A DNA stretch of 17,437 nucleotides from an uncultured Oscillibacter sp. (GTDB lineage: Bacteria > Bacillota > Clostridia > Oscillospirales > Oscillospiraceae). The translations under genes were made by a program, and so were the position numbers. Positions 16,329-17,437 of this stretch are shown one piece after another. The stretch covers positions 1 to 17,437 of the forward strand of contig CAJUJW010000050.1 of NCBI GenBank assembly GCA_910586735.1, given 5' to 3'. The notes under the pieces were generated by a model. That model saw only the letters and a program-made list of their open reading frames with translations, was not told where the DNA came from and did no database searches. Position 1 is the stretch's first letter; the number at the start of each line of letters is the position of its first letter.

Positions 16329-16340
16329 AGCGCGTGTTTT

Positions 16341-17437
16341 TTAGCTGACGGTGTAATACTTTTCGGGAATCTCCACGTCGGCGTTGCCCATGAAGCGGCC
16401 GGGATTACCCATGATATAGGTATCCTGGTAGATCAGGAACACATTGTCGCTCTTGACTCCGGTGGTGGCGTTGGTATATCCCGCGCCGTTCCACTGGGCC
16501 TTGGGAGAGTAGACGTTCAGAGCGGCGGACACGGCGTCCATATCCGTGATTTCGCTGACTCCGTTGATGACGTTTTTGGCGTGCTCGGCCAGGCCGGCGG
16601 ACAGGGTATAGCCATAGGAGTACGCCCAGGTGCCGAAGTGGTCGGCGGCGCCCTTCTCAACCAGGGCGGACTCCACCTTGGCCAGAATCTTCTCAAAGTC
16701 GCCGGCTTCCTCGGTGAGGTCCAGGCCCAGAGCGCCGGGATAGCCCATCAGAGGAGAGGGCAGGTCGGCCTCGATGAAGTAGCCGCCGTACTCGACCAGC
16801 TGCTTCAGCAGGGGCTCGGTGTGGGCGTCGTTGGTGCAGAAGTAGGCGGCATTTTCGCCGTATTTCTGAACCCAGGCGGGGACGTTCTCCAGGATATAAG
16901 CCTGGGCGCCGGGGATGCCAACGTCGGAGGTCGGGTCGGGAGCGGTCTCCAGGACGAACTCCATGTTGAACTCCTTGCAGGCCTCACGCATGACGGCCAC
17001 GCGGCGGCTCATGGTCTCATAGGCCATGTGGCGGGGGAAGGAGATGTGGACGAAGGTGTCCGCGCCCAGCTCGTGGGCGGTGCGGATGATCAGGTAGCCG
17101 CGGGACACGAAGTCGTTGTTGCACACCAGGTCGGCGGCGGAGCCGATCTCAGGCAGGTCCTCGTGGGCCTCGCCGGCGATGCAGATGATGTCAGGACGGG
17201 TCTCCTTCACCTTGCGGAAGGCCTCGGTGGTGCCGGGGACGGCCTGGTTGACGATAATGGCCTTCATCAGGGGGTCGTCAGCCATGTTGACAATCTTCTG
17301 AATGGTGGTCTCCAGCTCCTCGGTGAAGTTGTCGGGGTAGATGTCCAGCTTGACCATATCCTCGCCGTACTTGGCCTGGAAGGCCTCGGCGCCCCGGCGG
17401 TCGTCCTCGGACTGGGAGACGGAGCCGGTGATGATGC
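16341..17437 (-). CDS. DUF3798-type solute-binding protein of an ABC transporter (5' end outside window)
   Basis: 364 residues are visible, ending at TAA 16341-16343; the frame stays open to the right edge, so the N-terminus with any signal peptide or lipobox is missing. The visible part begins with IITGSVSQSEDDRRGAEAF, a first beta-strand and loop typical of periplasmic-binding-protein type I folds and, from memory, of the DUF3798 family. Further landmarks are DPLMKAIIVNQAVPGTTEAF, DIICIAGEAHEDLPEIGSAA and VLETAPDPTSDVGIPGAQAY. An internal ATG at 17357 is not the start, because conserved sequence continues before it. The family has been seen in structural genomics but its ligand is not known to me. 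As the first visible gene of the operon it should capture the substrate and deliver it to the two permeases. Confidence 0.85.
   Translation of the reverse strand, partial: IITGSVSQSEDDRRGAEAFQAKYGEDMVKLDIYPDNFTEELETTIQKIVNMADDPLMKAIIVNQAVPGTTEAFRKVKETRPDIICIAGEAHEDLPEIGSAADLVCNNDFVSRGYLIIRTAHELGADTFVHISFPRHMAYETMSRRVAVMREACKEFNMEFVLETAPDPTSDVGIPGAQAYILENVPAWVQKYGENAAYFCTNDAHTEPLLKQLVEYGGYFIEADLPSPLMGYPGALGLDLTEEAGDFEKILAKVESALVEKGAADHFGTWAYSYGYTLSAGLAEHAKNVINGVSEITDMDAVSAALNVYSPKAQWNGAGYTNATTGVKSDNVFLIYQDTYIMGNPGRFMGNADVEIPEKYYTVS

Overview
The window is GC-rich (visibly well above 60%) and reads as a chromosomal segment of an anaerobic, Gram-positive-type Firmicute, most likely a gut clostridium of the Oscillospiraceae group. 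That placement is inferred from high GC with strong AGGAGG-type ribosome binding sites, ABC sugar transporters, an AdaC/YSIRK-like AraC regulator, a membrane-anchored VanX-like peptidase and a chemoreceptor. No rRNA, tRNA, insertion sequence, phage gene or CRISPR array was seen. Almost every base is coding, and no gap between genes exceeds about 180 bases.

Left part (1-5310): an oligosaccharide-use cluster. It holds the tail of what is probably a sugar ABC transporter ATPase, a cytoplasmic GH36 alpha-galactosidase (152-2335, +), an AraC-family regulator (2360-3205, -) and, divergent from it, a GH13 amylosucrase-type enzyme (3381-5204, +) closed by a strong terminator. Together they suggest uptake of raffinose-family sugars, release of galactose to leave sucrose, and conversion of sucrose to fructose plus alpha-glucan. 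The 175-base regulatory gap between araC and the amylosucrase gene contains two abutting perfect palindromes in the predicted araC leader.

Middle part (5359-10305, all -): a three-gene unit read from 10241 down to 5359. It encodes a membrane-anchored multidomain VanX-type zinc D,D-dipeptidase/carboxypeptidase, an orphan sugar-type solute-binding lipoprotein, and a methyl-accepting chemotaxis protein. There is no permease or ATPase in the unit, so the binding protein may serve sensing instead of transport.

Right part (10302-17437, all -): a transporter operon read from the right edge leftwards. It comprises a DUF3798-type solute-binding protein (cut by the window edge), an intercistronic hairpin, an RbsA/MglA-like double ABC ATPase with one consensus and one degenerate ATP site, two RbsC-like permeases and a small membrane-anchored protein with an acidic tail. 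Genes after the ATPase overlap or nearly touch. The operon ends in a strong hairpin, directly followed by pepD (aminoacyl-histidine dipeptidase). This DUF3798 transporter, whose substrate I cannot name, is the best candidate in the window for an undescribed system.
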